Shown: positions 17,982 to 28,164 of the stretch, piece by piece | Position numbering within the stretch: position 1 is the first letter of the stretch | How the letters are laid out: the number at the start of each line of letters is the position of its first letter | NCBI RefSeq assembly: GCF_000317105.1 | Contig: NC_019693.1 | Location: 620,001-684,000, forward strand | Source: Oscillatoria acuminata PCC 6304 | Lineage (GTDB): Bacteria; Cyanobacteriota; Cyanobacteriia; Cyanobacteriales; Laspinemataceae | Length of the DNA stretch: 64,000 bases | Direction of reading: 5' to 3' | The notes under the pieces: generated by a model | The model's database searches: none | What the model was told of the DNA's origin: nothing | The model's input: the letters and a program-made list of their open reading frames with translations, nothing else | Program-made: the position numbers and the translations under genes

Positions 17982-18919
17982 TCAGTTTCTCACTCCTCAT
18001 CTGTTTCGTGTCGTCCTTGTCAAGTCTGCTCAGGCAGCTAACCTAGGAAACCCTTGACTTCGGTTGAGTCGTCTGGACTTTCTGTCAGCAGCAAGTCTAG
18101 CCCAATTGGGTGCTAATGTCTAGTCTGGCAAGATGGCAAAATTTTAGCTGTTCCAACTATGACCGATTAGCATGGCTCATTGATTTTAGCTTGACAATGC
18201 TGGGGTGCACGACTATGATACCAATCCGAGAGTTCCCTTTCCTTAAAATGGCTCAAAATGCTTACCCAGGCAGATCTTAATCCTCTATTCTGCGTTTTCT
18301 TTTTCAGACCCGGCAGATCGTGGGAAAGTTTATCAAAATAGGGGGCCAGTCGGCCAACCCTAATTAGGGGGAACCCAGGAAAAATCATCGTTGTGACCTG
18401 CAATCATCGGGTTAAACGGGGTAGAGAGGATTCACGGACTGCTCAGGACGGGAACCAGGGGTTCCAGAGGCAGTCGCCTCTTTTGTCCCGACACCATCAA
18501 AGCTGGACCGATTAGCACCGATCCTAGGGGCCATTTCCTGCGCTTGATTTAGAGAACCGAAATCTCTCGTCTCTATATTATTGATTAAACAGACCCGAAA
18601 TCTCTCGTCTCTACATTATTGCTTCAACTGGATGAGTTAAACCAGCCCACCCTTTTTGATCTCTACTCCGATTCTCAAAGGGCGCAAAGACTACGGAAGC
18701 GGATTTTATTGTCATCTTCGATACGATCCCCGAGGGGGTTCTATAGGGAATTGCTATAAATCGCAGAAATTTAGGCTAATTATGACGAAGTTGTAATTGT
18801 TGCTTTAGACCAAGACGATGCTATCCCTTGCAGGGCATAAGGCAAAGTAGAGGTAGGGAGCAGTTTTGATTTAGGATTGCTATGAGAGTCAAGATGGAAA
18901 ATCCGTGGGGATCAGGGAG
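17982..18919. other. Long intergenic region between divergent RTX and TPR-OGT genes
   Basis: About 940 bp without a convincing gene. A 78-codon minus frame at 18167-18403 has no recognisable features. The region must contain the divergent promoters. A GAGGAG ribosome site lies about 11 bases before the RTX start. The only clear structure is a 27-bp direct repeat, listed separately. Confidence 0.5.
18557..18621. repeat. 27-bp direct repeat
   Basis: Two copies of ccgaaatctctcgtctctay, each followed by attattg, lie at 18557-18583 and 18595-18621 and differ at one position. They sit upstream of the TPR-OGT gene. Their function is unknown. Confidence 0.85.
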
Positions 18920-21310
18920 ATGTCTGTGAGTGATCGGGAAAAAGCTGGAGTTTGGATCCAGCGCGGCCATCAGTTGAGAGCAAAGGGGCAGTGGTCCGAA
19001 GCGATCGCCCTTTATCAAGAAGCCCTGAATTTTAACCCGGAAGCAGTTGAGGCCCATTGCCAACTGGGGGACCTCTATTGGCGGCAGGGCCAATTAACTG
19101 AGGCGATCGCCCACTGTCAAGAAACACTCAAACTGGACCCTCAATCAGCAGAGGCCTACAAGACCCTCGGCAATATCCTCCAATCCCAAGAAAAGTGGAC
19201 CGCAGCGGAACGCGCTTACCAACAGGCGGTGCAGATCATGCCCGAGTTTGCGGCAGCTCATGCGAATTTGGGTAGCCTCTACTATCGTCGGAGGGAGTCG
19301 GAACGAGCAGTCGCCTGCTACCAAAAAGCCCTCACCCTCGAACCTTCCCAAGCTGGCATTCACTGGAACCTGGGAATGCTCTATCACGATTTAGGCCGCT
19401 TAGGGGAGGCAGTGGAGTCTTGGCAGGATGCCTTACGCCTTGAACCCACAATGGGAAACGCCGAACGGCATTTAAACATCGGAAACACTCTCTTAACCCT
19501 AGCCCGAGTTGAAGAGGCGATTCACCACTACCAACAGGCGATCGCTCTGGAACCCAACTTCTCCCAAGCGCATTCTAATCTCGGCAACGCCCTGATCCAA
19601 CAGGGGTCCTTCGAGGCCGGGATTGCGGCCCTGAAAACTGCCCAATCCCTCAGCCCCGAGATAGCAGGAATTCATTACAATTTAGGTCAAGCTCTGTTAC
19701 AACAAGGGCATCACAATCAACATCTCAGTGGGTCAGAATGGCGCGGGGTGGTGGACTGTTTTTTGCAGGCGATCGTCCTCGATCCCAACTTAGTCCCAGC
19801 ACACCATGCCTTGTTCTATCTGATTCGCTCCCGAGACCCCTTCGGCATCGACTTTGACTCCCTGCGACAAGCGGCTGAAGACTATTTAAGCCGTGCCCAA
19901 GGCCCAACTAGACTGTTAGCCGCCCTCCCCTATCTCTCCTTATGTTTACATGGGGGATACAGCGAATTAGCCCGGGAAAACTTTCTCACCCTAGAAACCC
20001 AGCTTCAGTCGGACCTAGATTCTCTAGACCTCGACTCGATCGCCTTGCTTTATTCTCGCCTGATGTTTTCCCAACCCCATCTCCGCGATGATGCTAGGGC
20101 CAATCTAACCTTAGCGAAACGGCTGGGCTCTAAAAATCAAGCCCGCCTCAAGCAACAATCAATCTCTCTCCCCCATCTCGATGGCGGTCCCCCCCATCCC
20201 CCCCATCTAAAAATCGGCTTCCTCTCCCCCCATTTCCGCCGCCATTCTATCGGATGGTGTAGTGCAGATATTCTCCACGAGTTATCGGCCCTCTCTGCTG
20301 AACTTTATCTCTATGTGACTCAATCTCAAGCCCGGGATGATAAAACCGCAGAGTTCGAGAACCTAGCCACCCAATTTTATCAACCTCAAAGTAATAATTT
20401 TGAAGCCGCTAAATTAGAGATTATTGAGCAAATCCGCCGGGACAACCTGGATATTTTAATTGACTTAGATTCAGTCACCTGTTCTGAGCAGTTAGACATT
20501 CTGTACCATCAACCGACCCCGATTTGCCTGTCTTGGCTGGGGTTTGATGCGCCCTTTTTATCTTCAGCCCATTACTTTTTAGGCGATCGGCACACCCATC
20601 CCCCGGGCATTGAAGCCGATTACATCGAGCAGTTAATCCGAATGCCCGATTCCTTTGTGGCCGTTTCCGGATTTCAGCGTCAATCCGTCGAGCGCGAAGT
20701 GGTCCGGTTGAGCCTAGGAATCAGTTGGCAACAGATTGCTTATCTCTGTGTCGCCCCGGGGAAAAAACTGAATCGTGAGTTGGTTTTGGCCCAAATTCAG
20801 ATTCTCAAACAGGTTCCCAACAGCGTCTTGATGCATAAAGGAGAAGGAGAGCGATCGGCTATTCTGGAACTCTACAAACAAGCCTGTGTTGAGTTAGGAG
20901 TCCAGACCAATCGGGTTATTTTAATATCAAGAACTCAAACTGAGGAACAACACCGGACTATCTACGAATGTGCGGATATTTTATTAGATTCCTATCCTTA
21001 CAATGGCGGCACTCATACCCTAGAATCCTTATGGTTTCACCTACCCCTTGTCACCCGAGTGGGAGAACTGTCTCTAGGGCGGATGGGATATTCGTTTCTC
21101 AAAACTCTAGGCATTGAAAGTGGAATCGCCTGGAGTTGGGAGGAGTATATCGAGTGGGGAGTTCGGTTGGGTCAGGAGTTGAAAATTCGCCAAGAAATTC
21201 GCCATCAATTAATCCGGTCTAAGCAACCCAAACACCTATCTCCGTTGTGGAATCCGGCTAAATTTGCTCAAGATATGTATGGAATTTTTGAAGCCCTCAA
21301 AAAACAGTAA
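18920..21310 (+). CDS. TPR protein with C-terminal O-GlcNAc transferase (SPINDLY/GT41-like) domain
   Basis: About 796 residues. The N-terminal 300 contain about eight tetratricopeptide repeats with regular AxxxYQxALxLxP endings (WSEAIALYQEALNFNPEAVE, ERAVACYQKALTLEPSQAG). From about 415 to the end is a GT41-like GT-B fold: KIGFLSPHFRRHSIG (the His loop), PICLSWLGFDAPF, then SYPYNGGTHTLESLWFHLPL and VTRVGE, which match the conserved nucleotide-sugar site of OGT. The family transfers a sugar to Ser/Thr of proteins, with TPRs choosing the target. Given the nearby secreted RTX protein, a protein-glycosylating role is reasonable but unproven. ATG at 18920 is chosen over GTG at 18905; GTG at 18926 is also possible. 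Confidence 0.85.
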   Translation: MSVSDREKAGVWIQRGHQLRAKGQWSEAIALYQEALNFNPEAVEAHCQLGDLYWRQGQLTEAIAHCQETLKLDPQSAEAYKTLGNILQSQEKWTAAERAYQQAVQIMPEFAAAHANLGSLYYRRRESERAVACYQKALTLEPSQAGIHWNLGMLYHDLGRLGEAVESWQDALRLEPTMGNAERHLNIGNTLLTLARVEEAIHHYQQAIALEPNFSQAHSNLGNALIQQGSFEAGIAALKTAQSLSPEIAGIHYNLGQALLQQGHHNQHLSGSEWRGVVDCFLQAIVLDPNLVPAHHALFYLIRSRDPFGIDFDSLRQAAEDYLSRAQGPTRLLAALPYLSLCLHGGYSELARENFLTLETQLQSDLDSLDLDSIALLYSRLMFSQPHLRDDARANLTLAKRLGSKNQARLKQQSISLPHLDGGPPHPPHLKIGFLSPHFRRHSIGWCSADILHELSALSAELYLYVTQSQARDDKTAEFENLATQFYQPQSNNFEAAKLEIIEQIRRDNLDILIDLDSVTCSEQLDILYHQPTPICLSWLGFDAPFLSSAHYFLGDRHTHPPGIEADYIEQLIRMPDSFVAVSGFQRQSVEREVVRLSLGISWQQIAYLCVAPGKKLNRELVLAQIQILKQVPNSVLMHKGEGERSAILELYKQACVELGVQTNRVILISRTQTEEQHRTIYECADILLDSYPYNGGTHTLESLWFHLPLVTRVGELSLGRMGYSFLKTLGIESGIAWSWEEYIEWGVRLGQELKIRQEIRHQLIRSKQPKHLSPLWNPAKFAQDMYGIFEALKKQ

Positions 21311-21351
21311 GTCAGTATTAATTAAATCAATCCAGGAAAATTTCCAGAATT

Positions 21352-21639
21352 ATGGCTGAAATTAAACAGGAACAACAACATCCCCAAGCTCGTAAGGACC
21401 GCGAGACTCTGGACAAAATTTTAGCTGGAGATATGACCGAATATAATCTGGCGGAATTAGCGCGATTGCGAATTCGGTATCGAGGATTTCCCGGTTCACG
21501 GGATGTCTGGAGTGACATTGACAAAGTGTTATCCCGTTGGAATATGACTGAAGAGGATTTATTTGAAAAAACCCGCGAAATTCACCGGAAAGGTCGAGTC
21601 TATCGAGCGCAAGACAGTGATAGCGAAGATTGGATGTAA
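21352..21639 (+). CDS. DUF3288 family small cyanobacterial protein
   Basis: 95 residues, highly charged and soluble. It matches my memory of the cyanobacteria-specific DUF3288 family: an opening with EQQHPQARKDRETLDKILAG, then YNLAELARLRIRYRGFPGSRD and DKVLSRWNMTEEDLFEKTRE. The biochemical function is unknown. It follows the TPR-OGT gene by 41 bp on the same strand and may be co-transcribed. A large hairpin lies immediately downstream. Confidence 0.75.
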   Translation: MAEIKQEQQHPQARKDRETLDKILAGDMTEYNLAELARLRIRYRGFPGSRDVWSDIDKVLSRWNMTEEDLFEKTREIHRKGRVYRAQDSDSEDWM

Positions 21640-21663
21640 TACTCGATTTCGCAATAGTGATAA

Positions 21664-21765
21664 GTCTATAAAAACGAGCGGCGTCAATCTGGATGTGTAG
21701 GGGCGCAATGCTTGCGCCCTCTTTTGGGCGCAAGCATTGCGCCCCTACAATCCGTTTTTATAGAC
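21664..21765. repeat. Nested inverted repeat (24-bp inner, 13-bp outer arms)
   Basis: Inner arms 21696-21719 and 21726-21749 (tgtaggggcgcaatgcttgc plus gccc) are perfect reverse complements around a six-base loop. Outer arms 21664-21676 and 21753-21765 (gtctataaaaacg) are also perfect. A second copy of the inner palindrome is at 53529-53579, so this is a dispersed repeat. It may also act as a terminator for the DUF3288 transcript. Confidence 0.9.
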
Positions 21766-21882
21766 CTTTAAATGCCGGATTCCGTATTACCCCCGAGAGC
21801 CGTAAAGTTCGAGCAAGATGCTCGCTATCTCCATGCCAAAATGATTTAAACGCGCTATATACTGGGGGACCCTTAATTTCGA

Positions 21883-24800
21883 TTAACCATTCAGCCAATC
21901 GGGTAAGGGTTGGGTGAATTGGGGGAGGCGATCGCGCTGTTGATATAACAAGAAGGCGAGGACGGCATTTATCCCCAAAGGCGCATCGAGTCCGGGGGTC
22001 AATTTAGCCATTAACTCCTGCACAAAGGGCTGTTCTGTCTCTCGTAAGGGCTGATTTTGAATGCCACTGTTGAGGACACTTTGATGTGCTTTTCCAAGTT
22101 CCTGGGTATAGCATTCGCGCAGGCGATCGCCTGGTATCTGCAACCACAACTCAGCAAATTCTCGCCGCAGTTGGAGCAATTCCCGATGAATCGATTCATC
22201 AGAGGGGTCAATATAATACAGATTGGCACAACCAATCAGGCGATTGAGAAATTCCTGAGAAACAGAGACGGGTGTAGAGGGAGTATGGGGGGATGTCGCA
22301 CTCGCCATTACAGGAGAAGTCTGTCCCCCTTGAAACAATTGCTCAAACAAATTACCCATTTTTTGGCTGTAAGCAGCACTATCTAAAAAGGGCGGATTTT
22401 GCTGCATTTGTTGCTGGATTTGCTGGCGATAGTGGTGGCGGAGTTGAGGATTGGTTGCTAACTTAGTCGCTAATTGGATATAACTTGATTCGTCTTGGGC
22501 GATTAAATCAGCTAGGTGGATTTCCCGCAGGAGTGCAGCAGCTTGACGAGACCTTAAGCTACTTCCTTCCCAGGCGATCGCCGGAATTCCCAGTTGTAAC
22601 GGATCCAGCAAAGAAGTTGCCCCACTATAGGGATAGGAATCCAGATACAGATCCGCAAGTTTGACGCATTCTTTAATATCCGCTGGACTCGGCAGGGTAT
22701 TAATGAGAACTAACCGCCCTTTATCGACTCCATATTGAGCAAAAATTCGGTGGAGTCGTTCCCAAAACGGCATTGCCGGATAACTAGAATTCCAGGCCGG
22801 ACCAAAGGGATATAATACCAAAATAGAATTAGGAACAGCGGCGAGAATTTTGGCCCAAGTTTCGGTGAGTTCGGGAATAATTTTGTAGAAGTTTGCCCCA
22901 GACATAAACACCACAGTTTGCTCGGTTGCACCCCAGCTTGCCCGAGTGGGATTGACCGTGGATGCGGGTTCCGAGAGGGGGAACCGGAAACATAATCCAG
23001 ACCCTTCTATATTGACCAATTTCTCGCAGTATTGTTCGCTGCTGGTGTTAGTCGGTGCGGTTAAATTCCCGGTAATATAGTAATCGATATTGCGGATGCC
23101 GGTGGTAACCGGGGAGGCAATGGAGGTGACTTGGACTCGGGCGAGTCGGTGTTGGGCGAGGGCGGTTAAGGGTTTATTGAGTTCGGTAATATTGGTACCG
23201 ATGAACAAGATATCTAAGTCATCATTGCGGAGGGTTTGGACTTGTTCAGAAAGGTTTTCTGGCAGTTTGACGAGGCGATCGGCCCGACTCTGACAATACC
23301 ATTCGAGTTGGCTGCCATTGACCCAAGACCCATAGAGAATAATCTCAAACCGCTGGCGATCAAGATGTTCAAATACGGGCAGAGTGGCTAAGGTTTCCTT
23401 TGCTAAATTGAAATGGTCTCTCAAAATTCCCAGGCGAATTTTGGGGCGATTGTCCGAACGGGAAGGAAAGACATAATCTACTTCAAATCCCCGATTTTTG
23501 AGAGCAAATTCAATAATTTCCGCCCGCTGACTGTAGACAGATTTGAGGTTGGATTGGGTGAAGTATAGGGGCGCAAAGTTGGCATTTCCCTGGGTGAAAA
23601 ACTCCGCGACACTTTGCCAGAGGGGTGATTCAGGATTGCTGAAGATTTTTTGATGGACGTATTTTACCCACCCTTGGAAATAGCGATAGTATTGTTCGAC
23701 TTCTCCGGGTTCGTGGAATAGGGTGGGACGGGCGAACATAAATTGGAGATAATCCTGGGCGAACCATTTGGGAATTGGGGCATTGGTGTAGGGAATTTGG
23801 AGTTGATGAGGATAGCAATAGAGGGTTGCGGCAATCAAGGATTGCAGTGCATTAGGCGCATCCAATCCCCAGACAATTCCCCCAGAAAGTTGGCGGATGA
23901 CTGCTTGTTCGGAGGGGGCGATCGCTTGATGTTTGATGCCACTTTCTAGCATGGCTTTATGGGCGTTGCCCAGTTCACCTAAATAGGCAGATTGTAATTG
24001 TTCTGCGGGGGTATTTAACCATTGCTGGGCGAGTTGTTGGCGGGTTTGCTGGAGATGAGTTAAAGTACCGGGTTCTAAAGGGGTGGGGGAAGCAGGAGTG
24101 GCGATCGCCTCTTTCCGGGGGTTTTGTGCTGTAGAAATTAGAGTTGACCGGACAATTTTTGCCATTTTTTCCCAGGAAAATTGGCCCGGGCGTTGCAATC
24201 CGGCGGCGATTAAAGGATTACGAACTTCAGGTTTTTGAATCTCCTGCATAGCCTTGACGAGACCGGAAATATCGTTATCCTTGACATAAATAACAGCTTG
24301 TCCCGCAACTTCGGGAATCGCACCATTAGGACAAGTAATTACCGGGCATCCACAAGCCATTGCTTCTAAGACTGGCAAGCCAAACCCTTCATATTTTGAG
24401 GTATAAATGAGGGCAGTCGCCCCAGCATAAGCCAGTCGCAATTCTGAGTCACTCAATTTCAACAAGTGGACGGTTGTATCTGTGATATAAGGTTGAAATT
24501 CGGGTTCTAATTGGGCTTCTCCACCGACACAGAGAATGTCGAATAGTTGGCGGTTGGGGAGTTGAGCAAATGCCTGGAAGAATAAGAGGGCATTTTTGTA
24601 TTGATTGAGATTGGTCCGGCTACCAACCCACAGAAAATAGGGTTTGGAGAGACGGTATTTTGCTTTAAATGCGGTAATTTCTGCTGGAGTGGTCGGCCTA
24701 AATTCCGGCTGGATGCCGCAAGGGGCAACGGTGACGCGATCGCGCGGAATTTCCGGGAAAAATTCAACCAAATCCCGGGCGGTTTGTTCAGAAATGGTAA

Positions 24801-27800
24801 TATAAGCCGAACCCTGACGGATGCCGTAATGTTTTTCCCGCCACATGGGGGCATTCAGATTGGTTGAATACCGTTCGGGAATCATGTCATAGGCCATGAA
24901 CACCGAGGGGGTGGAGAGGGGGGTGGTGTAATAAGTGGAGATGAAGATATCAGCGTTTTCTTCATCACAAATGTCCTGTAATAAGCGGCGATCGGCCTCG
25001 GTATTATTGTAGTCGTAACTGGAAATGCAGAGATATTTAATGCCCGGAATTCGGGGAGCCGTGCCAGCGCGATCTAAGAATAAAAGTTGTTTGGCAAATC
25101 CTGTTTTCACCCATTCTTGCAAGAGGGAGATCCAAACGCGAGCGATTCCGGTGTTGTTAATTTGATAAAAGACGCCATCTATCAGGATAAACGGAAAATT
25201 TCGTTGGGTTTGTGTGGGGGTGTTCCCTTGGCTGCGATCGCTGGGAAAAAACTGTAGGGTAGGTTTGGCAAGGGGAACAATCCCGAGGTCCGTTGCCTTA
25301 TTTACGATCGTATCATCCTGTACCCAGGAAAAATAGTCTCGTAGGCGCAGAGGAAATTGGGTTTGTTTTTGGAGTTCGATCCAGTTATTCAAGGCATTGG
25401 GATAGCCGTAATATTTTTCTTTAAAAGATAGCTGGTCGATGGTGACATAAGCAAAATGTTGGAATACCAAACTTTGTTGTTCTGTTTCTTCATGGCGAAA
25501 GGGATTAACCCGGCCCACATCACGCCATTCTCCATTGGCTAAGGGTTCTGCTAACCTCGGAGGTTCGTGGCTCAACCACTGCATTCCGGGTTTGAAGCGC
25601 CAACTTCTCAACCACTCTTGCTGCGGATTCTGGGTGTAGCAATTGCGAGAGGCGATCGCTAGATTATCTCCAACAAAGTACCAGCACCAATAAAATGCGG
25701 CGGTTTTTTCAGGATTTTTGATAAACATTTGTCGCGCTGTGGCAATCTGCTCCACTGTCCATAATTCATCCACATCCACTTGCCAGAGTAGACAGTCTTC
25801 TTGAATATTAGCTAGGGGTGCATTCACCATTTCCCGTTTCCCATCCCAGAAGACTCCTTCCGGTTTTTGATAAAGGGTAACTTGCTGGGGATAAAGTCGG
25901 GCCAGTTCATTTAGATATTCGGTGGTCCCGTCTTTGCTGCGTCCCAGGCGATGCATTTCATTCTCAATTTTCCCTCCGGATCTCAAACTCCATGCCGTAT
26001 CCTGTTTTAAGTCGGCCACTCCTTCAACGATATGCCAATGCCACTGGAAAGGCAGGTTTTTAAAGACATCGATATGGTAGCGAATGAAGGGTTCGCCATT
26101 CAGAACAATGGTAAAGAAATGGATGGGTAATGAAGCAGATTCCGAGAGGTTTGTAGGAGTCTCATTCTGGCGGACGGGGGCTATGAATGTTGATAATTGG
26201 GTGAAGGGGGGCTTAAATGCAACTCCAGTCCCGGTCCCGAAGGCATCCTCGATGAAGAGATAATCTTTAAATTTTTCGCGATATTCATCCCAAAGCAGGC
26301 GTAATTCTGGATGGGCGGGATGAGTGATATCATCAAACATTAAAGCCCCACCGGGAGCCAAATGAGCAAAGGCAATTTCTAAATCTTCCTTGGCTCCACT
26401 ATAGCTGTGATCACCATCAATATTAATTAGGTCAAATTCTTGAATCTGACGGGGGTCGGCAAAAAAATTAGGGAGGGTTTCGTGAGAGTTGCCACTAATT
26501 AAGGTGGGTAGATTCTGGATTCCTAACTTCCTGAGTTCACTGAACACAAAATCAGGGCCAGGGTTAGGAACCCCTGCATAATTATCAATCCAGAGGTCGA
26601 ATCCGTAAGCTTGAGTTTGAGGGGATTCCGCTAAGACCTGAGCCAGCGATCGCCCCCGTCGAACTCCCACTTCTAGGTAATATTTGGGCTTAAAGTTGTG
26701 AGCGTACCAGTTCAAAAATGAAATAGAATCAAACCAAACCGCGTTATTTTCTGATGGGTCTGCATATCGTTCTAAATCGCTTTGCATCCAGCGATCGCTC
26801 GTTAACTGGGTCAGAATGGCATAAACTCTTTGTTTAACTTGCAAGGAGGCAATGGCTTGAACTAGCTTTTCCCGGTTAAACTGCTGTAAATCACTAGCCG
26901 GTTCCTCACCGGGATTTCGGAGCATTGTTTCCCCTCGTGCGATCGAGGATTTAGCTTGATCTGGATCAATATAGTATTCCCCCCGGTGATTTTTATAGGG
27001 AATTTCTTCATTGATGATTTTGCTACAAAGCAATGCCGCCTGATCCACGGTTGAAATATCTAGCTTTTGGCAATCCACCACTAAAGCTGTAACCATTCCT
27101 TCCCGATTCCGGACATATCCTTCGTAACGGCGCTTAATGGGTTCTGCCTTGGGAGGAATTGTAAATTGAGTTAAATTAATATTCCATTTTTGAGCTAATT
27201 GATGGATTTCAGCAAGGGACTGTTCATATTCTTGCGGATTATTATTAATTTGCGATATGAGCGTATTTAATAACGCATCCATATTGAATTGATACTGACG
27301 ATCATCTTTAAAGAAAAAATCTTTGACCGTGAGTTGTTCACTGGCTATGACAATAACTGAATTGTTTGAAGCGACTAAATCTCCATGAATAAATTGAGGA
27401 GTTTTTCTTTGCTGCTCGGCAACAAAATCTTGGGCAGGTTGAGAATTTAAACTGGGAAAAGCTAAAGACATTCCGGTGCTATGCCCAGAAATTCCGGATA
27501 TAGAAAGAGGTCTTTCTGTATATAAGTAATTTTCGGTAAAATACGCATTAACTATCCCTGAATAAATATCTGGAGTTAAACAATTAGGTAAAAAATATCT
27601 CCCGGTTTCCTGCTTTTTTCTAATTTCTTTGATAATGTCTTTATGAATAAAAGAATTATAAAGCATCGGCAAAATTTCATAAGTTTTTTTGCCCTGATAA
27701 AATAATTGAAGTTGCTCTTTTGAATTGGCTAACACGCAGTTTTTATTTAGCGGAATATGCAAGCGATTTTGTTCCCAGGTTTGAATCGCATTGGGCCAAA

Positions 27801-28164
27801 AGTAAGGATGTCTAAACCAGGTTACTTGATTAATTTTATACTGGTCTAGCAATTTCGAGCCTATCTCTAAACCATCCGGTAGCAAAGCATCGTCATCTCC
27901 GATAATAATAATATATTCTCCGGTCGCATGAGATAAGCCCAGTTCCCAATTGTCCGACATAGAAAGGCGCTGAGGTGCACGATAATATTTGATTTTAGAA
28001 TTGTTAAATGAAGCCACGACTTCTCGGGTTTCTGGAGTGCTGTAATTATCCATTACAACTACTTCAAAATCTTGATAAGTTTGATTCAGTACACTCTGAA
28101 TAGCAGACTTGAGAGTATTGTGTCGTTGACGAGTTGGGATAATCACCGAGAATTTACTAGACAT
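21883..28164 (-). CDS. Giant multi-domain glycosyltransferase: GT2, methyltransferase, GT2-like, GT4, OGT-like, plus truncated repeat tail
   Basis: 2093 residues. (1) About 1-230: GT2 (FSVIIPTRQRHNTLKSAI, IIIIGDDDALLPDG). (2) About 485-650: Methyltransf_24-like (YYLEVGVRRGRSLAQ, FDLINIDGDHSYSGAKED). (3) About 675-965: a GT2-like domain (HFFTIVLNGEPFIRYH, LLWQVDVDELW). (4) About 985-1370: GT4 (ILIDGVFYQINNTGIARVW, YFLWVGSRTNLNQYKN, EGFGLPVLEAMACGCPVI). (5) About 1375-1945: a helical region plus OGT/SPINDLY-like GT-B (KIRLGILRDHFNLAKET, DLYLDSYPYSGATSLLDPL). Residues 2000-2093 repeat the start of the helical region of module 5, then the protein ends. It is probably a cytoplasmic enzyme that adds several sugars in sequence to one acceptor. 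The downstream sugar-nucleotide operon could supply donors. Confidence 0.85.
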   Translation of the reverse strand: MSSKFSVIIPTRQRHNTLKSAIQSVLNQTYQDFEVVVMDNYSTPETREVVASFNNSKIKYYRAPQRLSMSDNWELGLSHATGEYIIIIGDDDALLPDGLEIGSKLLDQYKINQVTWFRHPYFWPNAIQTWEQNRLHIPLNKNCVLANSKEQLQLFYQGKKTYEILPMLYNSFIHKDIIKEIRKKQETGRYFLPNCLTPDIYSGIVNAYFTENYLYTERPLSISGISGHSTGMSLAFPSLNSQPAQDFVAEQQRKTPQFIHGDLVASNNSVIVIASEQLTVKDFFFKDDRQYQFNMDALLNTLISQINNNPQEYEQSLAEIHQLAQKWNINLTQFTIPPKAEPIKRRYEGYVRNREGMVTALVVDCQKLDISTVDQAALLCSKIINEEIPYKNHRGEYYIDPDQAKSSIARGETMLRNPGEEPASDLQQFNREKLVQAIASLQVKQRVYAILTQLTSDRWMQSDLERYADPSENNAVWFDSISFLNWYAHNFKPKYYLEVGVRRGRSLAQVLAESPQTQAYGFDLWIDNYAGVPNPGPDFVFSELRKLGIQNLPTLISGNSHETLPNFFADPRQIQEFDLINIDGDHSYSGAKEDLEIAFAHLAPGGALMFDDITHPAHPELRLLWDEYREKFKDYLFIEDAFGTGTGVAFKPPFTQLSTFIAPVRQNETPTNLSESASLPIHFFTIVLNGEPFIRYHIDVFKNLPFQWHWHIVEGVADLKQDTAWSLRSGGKIENEMHRLGRSKDGTTEYLNELARLYPQQVTLYQKPEGVFWDGKREMVNAPLANIQEDCLLWQVDVDELWTVEQIATARQMFIKNPEKTAAFYWCWYFVGDNLAIASRNCYTQNPQQEWLRSWRFKPGMQWLSHEPPRLAEPLANGEWRDVGRVNPFRHEETEQQSLVFQHFAYVTIDQLSFKEKYYGYPNALNNWIELQKQTQFPLRLRDYFSWVQDDTIVNKATDLGIVPLAKPTLQFFPSDRSQGNTPTQTQRNFPFILIDGVFYQINNTGIARVWISLLQEWVKTGFAKQLLFLDRAGTAPRIPGIKYLCISSYDYNNTEADRRLLQDICDEENADIFISTYYTTPLSTPSVFMAYDMIPERYSTNLNAPMWREKHYGIRQGSAYITISEQTARDLVEFFPEIPRDRVTVAPCGIQPEFRPTTPAEITAFKAKYRLSKPYFLWVGSRTNLNQYKNALLFFQAFAQLPNRQLFDILCVGGEAQLEPEFQPYITDTTVHLLKLSDSELRLAYAGATALIYTSKYEGFGLPVLEAMACGCPVITCPNGAIPEVAGQAVIYVKDNDISGLVKAMQEIQKPEVRNPLIAAGLQRPGQFSWEKMAKIVRSTLISTAQNPRKEAIATPASPTPLEPGTLTHLQQTRQQLAQQWLNTPAEQLQSAYLGELGNAHKAMLESGIKHQAIAPSEQAVIRQLSGGIVWGLDAPNALQSLIAATLYCYPHQLQIPYTNAPIPKWFAQDYLQFMFARPTLFHEPGEVEQYYRYFQGWVKYVHQKIFSNPESPLWQSVAEFFTQGNANFAPLYFTQSNLKSVYSQRAEIIEFALKNRGFEVDYVFPSRSDNRPKIRLGILRDHFNLAKETLATLPVFEHLDRQRFEIILYGSWVNGSQLEWYCQSRADRLVKLPENLSEQVQTLRNDDLDILFIGTNITELNKPLTALAQHRLARVQVTSIASPVTTGIRNIDYYITGNLTAPTNTSSEQYCEKLVNIEGSGLCFRFPLSEPASTVNPTRASWGATEQTVVFMSGANFYKIIPELTETWAKILAAVPNSILVLYPFGPAWNSSYPAMPFWERLHRIFAQYGVDKGRLVLINTLPSPADIKECVKLADLYLDSYPYSGATSLLDPLQLGIPAIAWEGSSLRSRQAAALLREIHLADLIAQDESSYIQLATKLATNPQLRHHYRQQIQQQMQQNPPFLDSAAYSQKMGNLFEQLFQGGQTSPVMASATSPHTPSTPVSVSQEFLNRLIGCANLYYIDPSDESIHRELLQLRREFAELWLQIPGDRLRECYTQELGKAHQSVLNSGIQNQPLRETEQPFVQELMAKLTPGLDAPLGINAVLAFLLYQQRDRLPQFTQPLPDWLNG

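Noticed and set aside
15819-18057. Many forward-strand frames opposite the RTX gene
   Set aside because: The repeat periodicity of the RTX gene keeps other frames open. The peptides are low-complexity Pro/Ser/Val and follow the codon pattern of the true minus-strand gene.
18167-18403. 78-codon minus frame in the RTX/OGT spacer
   Set aside because: No recognisable features, no ribosome site, and it lies in a probable promoter region.
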